Shown here: positions 12,178 through 24,502 of the stretch, one piece after another
How the letters are laid out: the number at the start of each line of letters is the position of its first letter
Numbering within the stretch: position 1 is the stretch's first letter
Assembly (NCBI GenBank): GCA_028456385.1
Contig: JALNQF010000017.1
Span: 1-64,000, forward strand
Source of the DNA: Ophiosphaerella korrae
Taxonomy: Eukaryota > Ascomycota > Dothideomycetes > Pleosporales > Phaeosphaeriaceae
DNA length: 64,000 nt
Direction: 5' to 3'
Program-made: the position numbers and the translations under genes
Notes under the pieces: model-generated
Seen by the model: the letters and a program-made list of their open reading frames with translations, nothing else
What the model was told of the DNA's origin: nothing
The model's database searches: none

Positions 12178-12546
12178 TCAATGCTTTGCGAAGAATCTTT
12201 GGGCTTTGGTAACCGATAGTCCCGGTAGGATGCATTGCGCCTTACAAATACGCCAATATGTCCATTCACTAAGAAGGGGATTAAGAATGGTCAGGATAAT
12301 TAAACAGCGAGACACATGACAGACTTTGCCCATGAATACGATTGGGCCACATTCCTCATAGCATTCCTGAACGCCACCACAATAGGTGTGTCCACCCCCA
12401 ATTCTTGCCGTGGTTGAAAAGCCTATTCTGGTGGCGCAAAGCTTAAATTTCCCAGGCACAATATCAATGTTCAACCATCTACACCATGCTTTTATATCCA
12501 GTTTGCTATATATATATATTTTTGTAACCTGTGCTTTCGCTGCCAA
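12178..12546 (-). CDS. Doubtful Cys-rich small protein frame
   Basis: A 122-codon frame whose middle reads GGGHTYCGGVQECYEECG then GKVCHVSRC: seven Cys within about 50 residues, as in small secreted fungal proteins. The first 20 residues are not a convincing signal peptide, and the last third looks like untranslated or intron sequence (a possible acceptor CCTTCTTAG lies inside it). I do not recognise the family. It may be an internal exon or chance. Confidence 0.2.
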   Translation of the reverse strand: MAAKAQVTKIYIYSKLDIKAWCRWLNIDIVPGKFKLCATRIGFSTTARIGGGHTYCGGVQECYEECGPIVFMGKVCHVSRCLIILTILNPLLSEWTYWRICKAQCILPGLSVTKAQRFFAKH

Positions 12547-12833
12547 TGTATGCGGTCAGCGTGGCGACCACGACCCAAACAAATTAACATATTAGATGGG
12601 AAACTTCTTCTACAAAGCCTAATCAGTTTTCACACTATGTGCTTCATTCTGCAAGGGGACCCGACAAAGTGCAAGAGCTTCCGGTACTCGTATTAGTCTG
12701 ATGCAAATGCACAGTATTGCGATTTGTTTGACAATGGCCTGTAAGCAACCGACACCATCAAGTGAGATCAAAATCATTCAACTAACCTACCACTAGAGAA
12801 GGAAACTTAACAGCAGTCGACAATATATCACTA

Positions 12834-12834
<1 letters not shown>

Positions 12835-12878
<44 letters not shown>
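12835..12878. repeat. (ACT)n microsatellite
   Basis: An uninterrupted run of about 14.7 ACT units in intergenic DNA. Confidence 0.95.
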
Positions 12879-12910
12879 GATATAGGTTGTGCATTTCCTC
12901 CCCAACATCC

Positions 12911-13234
12911 ATGACCACAACCACATTAGTGCAAGTCCAAATCGAGGCGCAAAAAACCCAAACAACAACCACAACCACGACACCAACCCAAACACAAACG
13001 CAAAGCGTGACAACAACACCCGTCCGCCCAACTACCAAGACACAAACAGTAACATCAACGTGACCAACCACGTCGACAGCAACACAAACAACGACGCTGG
13101 TCAGAGAGCGAAGAGTTACAACTCCACTTACAACCACAGCCACCACAACGCGCACCCAAAACCGCACCATTACTATTTCCGTCACCGCACAGCTCCGCGC
13201 CCAAGAAGTCAGCGCAGCTAACTACTCCATGTAG
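12911..13234 (+). pseudogene. Thr-rich coding-like remnant with one stop
   Basis: From ATG 12911 this frame is dominated by Thr with Gln, Val and Pro (TTTTTTTPTQTQTQSVTTT), like the Thr-rich stalks of fungal wall or secreted proteins. TGA at 13061-13063 (codon 51) interrupts it, and the same frame then continues Thr-rich to TAG at 13232-13234. It could be a decayed stalk region or simply C+A-rich low-complexity DNA; the opposite strand reads poly-Val. No domain is seen. Confidence 0.2.
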
Positions 13235-13665
13235 ACCGATCAGCGCGCGCGTGAGCACGATGACGGCGACGCCACAGACGATTGCGAGCGTGCGGTTGCG
13301 GACGGTTACGCGGACGGTTATGGCGCGGGGGTAGGCGGGAATGCGTGCGCCGGGGAGGAGTGGTCATGAATTGGGTTATTTGATTGTTGGGGGGGTGGGG
13401 GGGATATACGATTTTTGTGCACTGTGCGAAGCACGGTAAACAAAGCCACGCTTCGATGTATTTGGCAGGTTTGAACTCGGTCAGATGTGAGATGATGAAG
13501 AAGTTACTTTTGGTATACTGCATATGTCTCGTCGTAGCGACTAGGCTAGGTATGATCCTTTATGATGTGCGCCGCGCTATGCATGGAAAAGAAATGTATC
13601 GTAACATTGCGTTGATGATATGTGATATCTGCGGCGATAATCATGAAATCAAATGCAAAAGCACA

Positions 13666-16600
13666 TTACCACATCGCCTCGTCAATCTCTCCCTCAGCAT
13701 CTATGTCTTCGTCGTCCAACTGCGGCCGACCATCTACATCGATCATCTCTGTATCCTTATCCGGGGTGTTGGGCGTGTGGGAAGCATCCGCCGGTCGATC
13801 CGGTCCAGTCGAAGCCGACGTCTGATCTTGCCCGGCCTGATCCCCCTCCCCTCTCTCAGGCACCGGCTCAACAAGGGCCTTCTTAAGGATACGATACTGG
13901 GCTTTCGAATTCCGCCAAATTTGCTCGCCGACCCCACCATAGGCCTGACTGCCCGACTCCTCAACATTCCGCAACCCATCAGCCTTCATGGTAGCATACT
14001 GTAGATTAAACTTATCGCGCCATTGATGCTTCGTCGTCCTCGAGATCTTGCGCTTAACATGTTCTCCAAACCAGTCGTCTTCCGTGTCGAGCAACTTATC
14101 GCCGAACGCGGCCCAAAAGCTGGGTGTGGTTTGATATCCGCTTCCAACTGTTTTAGCGACAGCGCCGACGGAACCAAGCCAGTCAAGGACGAGCTCGACT
14201 TCGAAGAGCTCGAGTGCGTTCTTGGAGCAGTGGTGGTAGATATCGGCGGCGGTTGCACCTGGCTGCACAAACAACGGCTGCAACACAAGATTAAGAATGC
14301 GATACCACCACGGCCAAGTAACATTCTGGCCATCGATACTGCTCCAAATCGGCAGCAGCGCGTCCTGATCTTGTTTGCCTGGCAGAGGAGGCTCAGGCAA
14401 TGGCGGCCAATCTCTAACCGGCGTCGGCGATGGACACAACGGATTGCCAAACTTGTAGCTTGACATGGGCACGGCGTAGATTTCCCAGAACAAGCGGTTG
14501 CGATCGATCGCTCGGTGGATATAATCGCCCTCGCAGAAACCCCATTTCGACAGCCTTGGTAACGGAGCATTGAACTCATGGTTTACAGGTGGAAGCCGGG
14601 GCACCAACCTAACTTTGCCGTCACCAACCATAGACATAATCGCCATGACAGCCCCATCTTCTTCGCATCGAGAGATGCTATAAAAGCGTCGAACTGGATC
14701 CTCGGCTGAAAAAGCAAAGTCCAGCTCCTTTTTGACTGATGCAGCGGCGATGAAATCTTCGAGTTCAAATGGACGTCTGTAACACCTAGCACTTTTCCCA
14801 GTAAAAGTATAATTCCTTCCCGGCAGTTGGCGCTTCAGCTTCCTCATCTTCAGGAAGTCTTGTTGAATGTAGTCTCCCACGACCTTGGTGAGCAGGTCTT
14901 CACCCAGAGTCTTGAGCTTGTCGTGCGCCTTATTCGCGTCATAGAAAGGCTGTAGCGTCGCCGTATTCGATCGCACCCATGACCGAGCCTTAGCCTCTTT
15001 GTCATCTGCAGGACGGTTTTGCGTGGATGTTCGATGAAGCGGTGCGGCGAACGAGAGCCGCAGCTGGAGCTGTATCCGCGCTGTATCTGCAAGTTTCGAT
15101 CCATACCAGTTGATCCTGTTGAGAGCTATATAATCCGACTCATCAACAATAAATTGATCGAGCGACTCTCGAAGGGAAGGAAGGGTAGGCTCGGGATATG
15201 TGCACGTCCGCATAGTCCACCGCACTAGACCAGCCCAATCGTAAACCTCAGGATCGTGAATCATCGGCAGCCTACCAGCCTCATACGCGGATAAAATGTT
15301 CGACTGCAGTGTATCTACAATCGCAGAAAAGTGCTTCGTAGAATGGGTCAGTATCCATGACCAGAGCCTCTGCACCATCGGAAGATCAAATGATCTGTCA
15401 CCAGCGTATACTTTCTCAACAATCTCCCAATTGGGAGTCTCACTCTCCATAGACATCAAGAAAGCAAGAGCTAGCGTAAAGCACAGCTTCTTGAACTTGT
15501 CGGCATGGTCCAGAATTTCGGCATCTCGCACCCTACCGTGATTCTTTTCCCTCCGGGCGACCGGAGCTCTAGCGCGACCACGGCGGTACTGTTGCTTCGG
15601 ATCTTTATAGATGGGATCATTAGGGTCGCCTGTGAGACCAGTCAATCGCTCGAGGAAAGTCGGCGCCGGCAGCAGTTTGCCATTTTGACGCTTGAATGGG
15701 GCTTTTTTCCGCTTCTGTTTTGCAACATTTTCTTCCTCTTCCTCGGACGACGTAATATCGCTCTCCTCGGCAGAGTTATCCACAAACTCATCATCCAAGT
15801 TGTCATCTTGAGCAAGGCTCTTTCGAGCTTTCTTGCCAGGTCGGTCGAGCGCTGAGTCGTCGATCCTAACACGCTTGGCGAGACGAGACGGACGCATTCG
15901 AGTCGGATTAAACCCGAAGAAGGTAGAGAAAGTGCCGGTAACAGAGTGAAAGTAGACGACCGGTTCCAAGAACGACACTGCCTTGAAGTTACCTGATGTT
16001 TGGTAGTCTTCCTCATCAAGGTTAGATGGAGATGTTTGGTCAACGCTGTCGCCAATCCAAGGTCGCAAAGACCTAAGTGGAACATCCCCCGAAGAATCAG
16101 ACCCTGCAGGAGACAACTGGCGCCGCCCATCCCTAGATACCTCGTCCTTTTCTCCCAACGCCGGAACATGGGCTGCAGCTCGACGATACGTCTTATTCTT
16201 ATCGTTCAAGCTTGCGAGCCTACCTCGTTTCTGAGTCGACGCTCGACGTTTGTGAGTGGCCGTTTCGACCTGCTCATTTTGTTTCAAGGCTGCTTCCTTC
16301 GCAAGCCTCTTCTGCTCCGCCTTTTCCCTCCTCCGTCGATCCCTAGTCGCCTTGATCGAGTTCTCAATTTCAGGATAAAGCTGGTCCAAAGAAACGGAAT
16401 CGATCTTTGGTGCCACCGGAGCGGGAATGTACAATGTTTCGAACTCGAAGTAGCTGCGGATAGCCATGGGATAGTATTGATGAGATTTATCCAGGGCATG
16501 GTTTGCCATGTTGTACGCCAATTGGACAACTTTTGGGTCATTTGGAGCGATGTCTCGCTTTGTCACTATGACCCGTTCTTTCGCTCCGGTCGCGTTTTGA

Positions 16601-19600
16601 GCCTTGACAAGAAAGGTCATCCGCTTCAGATCATACGCAGGGTCGCCAATCATATTTCTCAAAGTGTCGGTGACTGTCGAACTTCCTGGCTTTGGCATGC
16701 TCGTATGCCCATGTTTTCGATCCCACATGGCACTAAATGGTCGCCAAACCTCGCCATGGAGTGGGAAAACGCCATCGCAAATATTGATGATTTCCATGAT
16801 GATTTCTCGCCGGAATTTGAGCGCGCTGCCAATGATGCCGGCTGTCGCTGCTCTAGCCCGCGCTTTCTTCGGGGTAACAGCGGGCACATGCTCGGCTATT
16901 TCTCCAAGCAACCCTACTGCCGACGAAGGGGGCTGGTTCGTGTCAGAAGTAGAGTCGTTAGCTGGCGATATGGCAGGATCTGCCACAGTGACAGTGGTGG
17001 CTTCTTGAACAGGAGCTAAGTCTGGCTGAGCACTCGGAGCGTATGGACTCTGGTACTGTGCTTTTGCTGCCGAGGGACCAGTGCTAGTCATCCTCCATCC
17101 TGCTACCGGACGAAGACTTTGCTCCTGTGGAGTAGTTTGTTGCTGAATTGAGGGTACTGCAAAGACTTCCTGTACCTCATCGTCGGTACGTGTCGAACTC
17201 TCCTCGATAGGCTGTGGGTTAGATCCGGCAGCCTCTTGTACCTCAGCATTGATTAACATCGGATCATTCTCACCAAGCTGCCGGGCATATTCCGCCGTTG
17301 GTTTCTCTTGCACCGCATTTTCGTCAGCCACAACGCCGTTTTCTCTAAACTGTCCATCCTCACGCATCTCAACATCAGCTTGTACACTAAGCTCTTCCCG
17401 TTCTTTTGTTTCAGAAACAAGCAGCGCTTTAGCATCCGCCATGACTCCCGCAGGTCCTCCCTCAGGTTGCGAAGCATCCAAGAATCGACGCACCACATCC
17501 TCACCAGTCGTCGGACCTGGACTGGCAGGTGATGCATCATGTTGACTCCACGTCTGTTTAGGTAAGACGGGCGTTCCCCAAGAACTGACCATGCATCCAC
17601 CACTCGAGCTAGACGTGAACCAAGGCAATTCACGCAAACGATGTGATTTAAACACGGCCAAATATGCATTTCGCGGCCGACCACGATTCTGTTTGCGTTT
17701 TGCGGAAGGGTAGGTACGCAGACCTGGGGGATGTTGTACCGCACCACTATCGTTCTCGAGAGTCGGGTCATATGCGGCATCTGGATTTTCACCGGCTTTC
17801 GGAGAGTAGTTGTATTGTTCGTCTCTTGACGCCTCTACCCCAACCCCAGGCGTTTCGTCTGGTAGATTATCAAGAACCGGCTCGTTTGGAGTAACCACAT
17901 CACCCGGTAAATTCTCCAACGATGCCAATGCAGACTCTTCGTTCTCCACCGATAAAATGGTGCGAGTACGTTGTCTCTTCGGACCTGGTAGCGCCTCGCC
18001 ACCACCATGCTCTTTCCGCTTCGTACTAATCCCACGGGACGGAGATAGGGCTTCGACCTCTGTCGTATCCGGCAGGTTCACATCCTCGCTCACGTCATCA
18101 AGCCGCGAGGGGTTATTGCCAGTCGGAGTATCCAGGCTATCATTGACGCCCTCACCTTCGCAAGCAACATCCTTCATATATCCAGGGTTAAGAAACTCTC
18201 GATAAGCCTGTACAGCCGGTGAATTCTCCAGGGGTATGTCATCTTTCTGCTCCTGCCGCAGTGCATCTATGAAATGCTGATGTAACTTGCCATGCGCATT
18301 AAAACCAAGTGCGATTCGCTGCTGCTTGCTGAGGACAGGTCCATTGGTTTTAGTCTTCGTCGTTACCTTTTTCCTCTTCATTTTCTCTGTAATTGTGGGC
18401 AAGCCACGCTTCTCGCGGATTTCGTTCTCCTTGGCGAGGCTGAGGCGGCCTGTGGGAGGTAAATTTTCAGCAATGCGTTCCTCCTTCGTCATGAGGGGCA
18501 CACGAGCTTCTTTCTCGGGCGGTGTGACGATCCGATCGGGCAGGGATGAATCGCCGGTTTTTCGACGGTGGGCTAGAATTTGTTTAGCTGCGTCTTTACT
18601 GAGTCGACCAGTGGGCTTTAGACCGAGTGCGATCCTCTGTTCTGGAGTAAGTGTTAATCCACTGGGCCCCGTCGTGCTATTCCTAGCTTTCAGTAAACCA
18701 AGCCCATTAAGCAGCTTTTTCGGGGTTCTTTTTTGCAGAGGCGATTCCTGTCTCTGATAGCCAATCTCTTCAGCAATAGCAATGTCCCATCGCCGTCCAT
18801 GCTTGCGTGGGCCGACGATAGCAGCACGAACGTCTGACAACGTTGCTGAACCATCCAATTGCAAGAAACTCTTCTCATTGGGGGCGAGAAACCCCCACGC
18901 ATTCGGCTTGAAGCCGTTCGCTTGATTTGTTTGTTTATTGCCACTTGACGACGGCCTGCGGACACCCTCCCAGGTAGCCTCACCGGCACTAACAGCCTGG
19001 TCAAAGTGGCCATAAGTGCGATAAACGTAGTGGAGGAATTTCTTCTCCTCTGTGTTCCGCGTATCGCGAACGATGGCGAGATGCCTCAAATGAATGGGCT
19101 GCATGCGCTCCCAGTCGTCTGTCAAGCGGATGAGATGAGCTTCCATTGGGCGCCGCCAGAAAGGACCCACGATACGATCACGCATGAAGGTTCCATCCAA
19201 CCCAGGCGCTCCGCCAAGTTTGATCAGATGGAAGATCATATTGACGAGTAGACGATCAGGCGTCCATTGCGGCGGTATGCGCGTCTCAACATCAGGGCCG
19301 TTGTTGACCCTGTCCTCTTCCCCATCGTCCAGCATGTCAGCCTCAAGATCTCTCATGAGGCTATCGCCTTCACCGTCTTCCTGTAGAAGGTCATCGGCCG
19401 CATCATGTACAGCGGTTTGGCGTCTAAAGCCAAGATTCTCGAGGTCTTCGGGCCGTGGTTCGCGCTGGACTTGGATACAAGTGACCCACGAGTCTTCCAC
19501 TAATTTCTTTTTGCGGACGCGGAAACGCTTGATCATGCCAGTCTGGTCAAGGCGGATCAGCGTGCCTTGGACAGCTCGCTTGTTCCAAGTCCGCATCGGG

Positions 19601-20765
19601 ACTCCCAATCGCAGCCTGATCTCTCGCGTGGGTACCACGCCAGCATCTTTCAGCTTATTATAGAGAAGATGTACAAAACTTGACGCCACAAATGTGCCCA
19701 CCTGGAACACGTCCTCCACGTTTCCAGAATTCGTGAAGTGAGTCTGAGAAATGAACTTGATGTGCACACAGAGACTGGTCCGCGCCTTGCCAGCCTGTAC
19801 GGGATTTTTGGCAATGTACCCTTTCCGAGCCAACTCGCTGGTTCGATGTGGAACAGATCGTTTGTCCTGGCCGCTGAGCTGCGTTAATTCCGGCTGGGTA
19901 ATACCTTCTTCTCCCCTCGATGCTATAAGAGATAGCAGTTGGAACTCCATGGTCGGTACTTTCTTGAGATCCATGCTGTGTCCCGTCAAAGCCTGCCATA
20001 TCCGGTTTTGGCTCGCATACAACCGTGGCGCCGTGGTGGTTGATGACGGCTCATCAAAAACTGCCACAACATCGTGGATCTTGCCGGGAACCTTGCTCCG
20101 CCAGCGCGTCCTCCCATCGCCGTCCCCAAGACTCGCAAAGGCCGTGGGACTTTCCACACCCCGTCCCTCCATCTCCAACCGTCCCCTCAACTCATCCCTC
20201 AGCGCCCAAAGCCCCTCCACAGGCCTCACCGCCCCAACCTCACCACCACCAGCCTCTTCCTCACTCCCCTCAACCCCCTCCATCTCTTCAAACTCCCGCA
20301 GTCCATACACACACACCTTCCCATCATGCACAATCCGGATATCCTCATGCGCACTCACCCACCCCCACACCATCTCATAAAACCGGCGCCCCAGCGCCCG
20401 CCCATCGCCACTACCCTCTTTCTGATAAAACTTCGCGACAAAGCGACGAAACTCCGCGCTCCCGGCGCCTATACATAGTTAGTTATCGTAAACGCAATTG
20501 CGTCCGGAGCGCGCTTCGAACGTTGTCGCGAACGGTGTAAGCGAACAACGCCCAAACCATCGATTGCGCCAGCCAAAAAAAAAAAAAAAAAATCTGAAGC
20601 ACGCACCAAAATAGCCATAACGCAGATTTGCTGCAAGTGATGGGCCAAAGTGCAATGGTGTATGTGTGTTGTCCAAACGAACTATTAAAAAAACTTACCT
20701 TCGGTGCCACAAAGCGCGACCTCAGACAGCAAGAAGTGCAGCAGCTTGTCGAGGCCCGCGGCCAT
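13666..20765 (-). CDS. TFIIIC B-block-binding subunit (Tfc3-like)
   Basis: Largest subunit of RNA polymerase III initiation factor TFIIIC, which binds the B block of tRNA genes in the nucleus. Exon 1 is 20765-20699 (MAAGLDKLLHFLLSEVALCG), followed by a 230-nt intron (GTAAGT; branch CTAAC; TATAG) and one exon 20468-13666, giving 2289 residues. The B-block winged helix (PF04182 type) lies at about 194-254 (EFQLLSLIASRGEEGITQ, then LARKGYIAK). More winged-helix-like segments follow. An AT-hook (RGRPRN) is near residue 953. Long acidic and basic linkers occur around residues 340-800 and 1400-1550. The C-terminus is acidic. At 2289 residues it is long compared with the yeast protein, as is usual in filamentous fungi. 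Intron 1 carries an A-run near 20577-20592. The start follows from the conserved N-terminal helix restored by splicing. Confidence 0.93.
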
Positions 20766-21235
20766 GACAAGCTCGGTTGGAATTCTCTTTTCCCCAGGCG
20801 GCAAAAAGAGAGAGAGAAAGTGAGAAAGAAAAAGTCGTGATCAGCGGATAAAGGAGCGTTGGCTTTGGTGCTCGAACGCACGCCGTCAGGTAAACGTCAA
20901 AGGAAAAAGTGGTTGCATGCAAGGGCTGTGGTTGCGGGGTTGTGAGTGGATAGGCACAAGGTGGGTGGGGCATGTGAGTCACGTGGTCGCTTATTTCACT
21001 ACCTGCCCCAGTTTGTGTGGACAAAGTGTGGCAATCGGGAGGAACAAACTAGCTGTATTTTGCTTTTATTTAATCATGAGCCATGCGTCCGTCCATATCG
21101 ATATGTACATGTCGTCAAAGCGGAGAAGCCTATCCATCTATATCCCCAACTATGCATCCCACCCATCCATCGGTAACGCCTTGACGCCATAACATAACAC
21201 GCTCACTCCATTCCTCCATCCCTCTCTTTACCACC
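20766..21235. other. Intergenic, Tfc3 promoter / Mgm1 3' region
   Basis: 470 bp between the start of the TFIIIC gene and the end of the Mgm1 gene. A purine-rich GAGAGAGAAAG run lies just upstream of the TFIIIC start (about 20806-20830). No gene seen. Confidence 0.6.
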
Positions 21236-24131
21236 CTAGAATATCCCCCATCCCCTACCCTCCTTCTCCCTTCTTCCCCTCCCGCTTCTCCCCTCCCTCT
21301 TCTCGCGCGCCCCCAACTCCCTCAACCCATTAATCTCCTTAAGCACATGCTCGAGCAAATCCTTCCTGCGCACAAGATCCAAATGTCTTTTAATCTTCGG
21401 GTCCTCCTTCGCAAAGCGGTCGATCTCTTCTTGCGACAGAGCGCGTCCAAGGCGGGCGTCGAGTTCGCGAGGAAACTGTGTACCAAAGTAAGTTGGGAGG
21501 TAGGAAAAGGATGGGGGAGAAGGGGGACGTACGTTATAATAAAACTTAGACAGCAGCTCCGCGTCGAGAAACAGGTCGGCGGTGGTAGTCAGCTTGTCCG
21601 CGACCGCATCGAGAAAGACCTCTGGGCAGTGATATTTATTCGTCTTGGTAGCGCATTGCTTGCTTTTCACCGCCAGAAGCCGCAGCTTCAGCACGTCGAC
21701 GCGGTCGCGCAAGAAGACTGCTTCGCGGCCTGCGTACATCAGTATACACTTCATACCGAGAGGAACAGGGACAGAACATACCTTTCGCCAACAGCGCAGC
21801 GCTAAATCCCCCCGCGCCACCCACCCCATCGCCCTCAAGCACAACCTGCCCACTCCTTACACGATCAATAAACGACATGACATCACGCACACGCTTACGC
21901 CCCATCGCGTCCTCAAGCTGCTTAACCGCGGACTCGCAGACTTTGAGTTCGTCCTTGAGCACGGAGGTGACGTTTTCGCGGCCCTTGCTCCACTCCGCGT
22001 CGTCAACCTCGATGCGATATTTATATGGCTTGATGCAGATCTCAAGCTCATCCGCAATATCATACGAGAGGTCCTTTAGTATACTCGTTGACGCCTCAGT
22101 GATAGTCTGGCGGGCAAACGGGTGCGCCGCGAAGCGCGAGTTAGTAATGAGGCGATCAATATGCGCCTGGAGGGCGTTCGCCACAACACTAGTGGCGAGG
22201 CGGCCGACGCCGAGTTTCGTCAGGGCAGCGCTGGAGGAGTCGAGTTTGATGCGCCAGATGTCGTCGTCGGTATCGATGGCGGCTTTAGGGAGGGTGGATA
22301 GGGGGTCGGGATCGGGGAAGGGCACGCTGAGGTCGTCGAAGGGGCGGTTCCAGTAGCGCTGGGCGAGGAGGTTGAGGACTTGTTGGTCGAGCTCGTGTTT
22401 GAGGAGGGAGCGGACTTGCTGGCGGCCGAAGTGGTCTGAGAAGCCGCGGAAAGAGTGCTTGAATGAGTCGAGGGATTCAGCGAGGTAGGATTCGGCACTG
22501 AGAGGGCGCTCGTTGTATTGGACTTTGAATTCGTAAGTGGCGTCGGCCAGTTCGCGTTGGATAGCTTCGCTGGTAGTTTTGAGGCTGCCAGACATAGTTT
22601 GCTCGAGGACGGTCTTGAGCTTCGACTTGAGGTTGATAGTGCCGACGCTCAAGTCCTCTGGCGAGAACTCGGGATGTGAGGAAAAGTAGGCCTGCTCATT
22701 CTTGTAGATAGCATTTGCGATGTTGCCATTACCGCGGGAGAAGAGTTTGTTGCCGCTGGAGGCGGGGACGCGACATACAACTCCCACATAGCCCAGGCGT
22801 AGAGCGTACTTCTTGTCAGTGAGAAGATTGACGCCGCGTTCCGCATCTACCAAATCCATCTTGGTGATGACACCAATGGTTCGCTCGCCCCGCGGATCAA
22901 CCTTCCTGGAAGCCCGCAGCGCAGTGCTATTGGCCAAGTCCACGTCGGCGGCCGAGATAGCAAGAATAACGTTGGGTGCACGAATATACCTATCACACAA
23001 GGCCGATATCTTCTCCTTCAACTCTGGAGGCTGATCTCGACCCACGACCTGAATATAGCCTGGCAAATCCGTCAACTGTAGATCGGGAACATTAGGCGAA
23101 TATATCCTGAGCTGGATGGGATCGTCAGAGACGCAGTCTGAAGCCGGGACCGCCAAATTCAAGTCTGTCAACGTCTTCTGAATCTGCGTGAAGTCTGTGA
23201 TCTTTCCGAGCCCCAAGGCAGGAAACTCGCCGAACTCGGCATGCGCGTCTGGGGTGTGGACCAGCGTCAGTTCGATGGGGCGGCGAGTGACCATGTTGTG
23301 GCCCTTTGGCAGAAACTCGTGGCCGACAATGGCCTCGAGCACGGAACTTTTGCCAGAAGACTGTGACCCGATGACGACGATGGAGGGCAGGGTAAGGGAG
23401 TCTGACTGCCCGACTGTCTGCAGCAGGCCGCGGATCTCAATCATCTTCTTGGTGAGCATCATCATCTGCTCGTCGCGCGCAATCTGCTCAGCCTCGGCCC
23501 CGTCTTCGCGGTCGTCTGAAGCGTATCCTAGAGCTGTTGCAGCAGCCGCCGTAGCCCCAGCACCGCTCTTCCTGGGCTCCTTGGGCTCCTCAGGCCCTCG
23601 ACCACCGTCTCCACTACTGCCACCTGCACCGCCAGACTCGTCTTTCGCCAGCAGCCGCTGCAGCCACTCGGGATATTCAACCTTGTCCAAATCTTCTTTC
23701 GTCTGGTTCCACCCTTTGCCCAACTGGTCAAACACACCATTCACCGTGCCCAGCGCATCCCCCGCGAACTCAGTGGCGCCATCCTTGGTGCGGTTGAACA
23801 GGTCGAGTGCAAAAGTGCCTGCCTGCCCAGCCTGATACTGGATATACGAGACACCAGCAATCACAGCGCCGCCCGCGGCAGCACCCGCCGTCGCAAACTT
23901 GGTCACAAGCTTGGGAATGACCCTGGCAAAGGAAATAGACCTGGTGGCGGGCAGGTTGTGCAGCGCATAGCTGCCGAGCGGCCATGGGCGGCGTTTGATC
24001 AGGCGAAGGCCAGCTTCGTTGCGGAGAAGACCGCCGGCGGGGAGCGTGTTGGTGGTGTATAGTCGCGGTGTGTGCAGACTCGTTCGCCGGGCATAGGCGC
24101 CCAGGCGTGCGGCGGCGAGCCTGGCGCTCAT
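21236..24131 (-). CDS. MGM1: Mitochondrial dynamin-like GTPase Mgm1/OPA1
   Basis: Inner-membrane fusion and cristae GTPase. Exons 24131-21782, 21729-21533 and 21475-21236; introns of 52 and 57 nt (GTATGT/CGCAG, GTACGT/CACAG); 928 residues. The N-terminus is an Arg/Ala-rich mitochondrial presequence (MSARLAAARLGAYARR), followed by a membrane anchor (ATAGAAAGGAVIAGVSYIQ, about 80-100) and an Ala-rich stretch (about 190-205) suited to rhomboid cleavage into long and short forms. GTPase motifs: G1 GSQSSGKSS near 253, DLPG near 355, TKMD near 422. The dynamin middle domain and GED-like C-terminal helices follow (LLSKFYYN, FPRELDARLG). Length fits the family. It lies on the same strand as its neighbours, with no sign of an operon. 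Confidence 0.95.
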
Positions 24132-24502
24132 GATAACGACGACGGGGACAGCGACAGCGAGTATGGGCGGGTTTGGTGTTCAGTAGAGTCGGCGGGCATC
24201 ACGTCACACTTTCTCTTTGGCGAGAGATGAGAGATGCCGACCGCACGGGCCTATATCAATCGTCCCAATCACACCGAGCCGACACCAGATCTGAACGACG
24301 ATAGTAACCATAGGCCAATTGATTCAATCAATTCATTACCAATTCCTATCCAAACCCTAGCTCTAACGCCACGTAAGCAATGGCGATCGTGCCCGGGTAT
24401 ATCCCTATTTCCACCCTATCTACGATGACGCCGAATATATAAAAAAAAAAAAAACCCCCTAGAAATGAAGAAATAAGAAATTGAACCCTTCCACCCTCAG
24501 TT
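24132..24502. other. Intergenic, Mgm1 promoter region
   Basis: 371 bp; contains an A13 run near 24443. Nothing else seen. Confidence 0.6.

Larger units (their letters stand above)
11502..13665. other. Intergenic with low-complexity DNA
   Basis: About 2.2 kb between the zinc-cluster gene (start at 11501) and the TFIIIC gene (stop at 13666). It holds an ACT microsatellite, a C+A-rich strand-asymmetric stretch (about 12890-13220), a G-run near 13387-13403, and a Cys-rich frame on the minus strand at 12178-12546. No gene is firmly supported. Confidence 0.5.

Noticed and set aside
12467..12595. Signal-peptide-like 42-codon frame (MFNHLHHAFISSLL...)
   Set aside because: Its hydrophobic core comes from a TATATA run, it ends at once, and it overlaps the antisense Cys-rich frame; no continuation was found.
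12793..13185. Poly-Val/Cys frame on the minus strand
   Set aside because: Mirror image of the C+A-rich Thr frame plus the ACT microsatellite; not protein-like.
14023..20540. Many 60-340-codon frames on the + strand
   Set aside because: They are antisense shadows of the TFIIIC subunit exon, with skewed composition and no domains.
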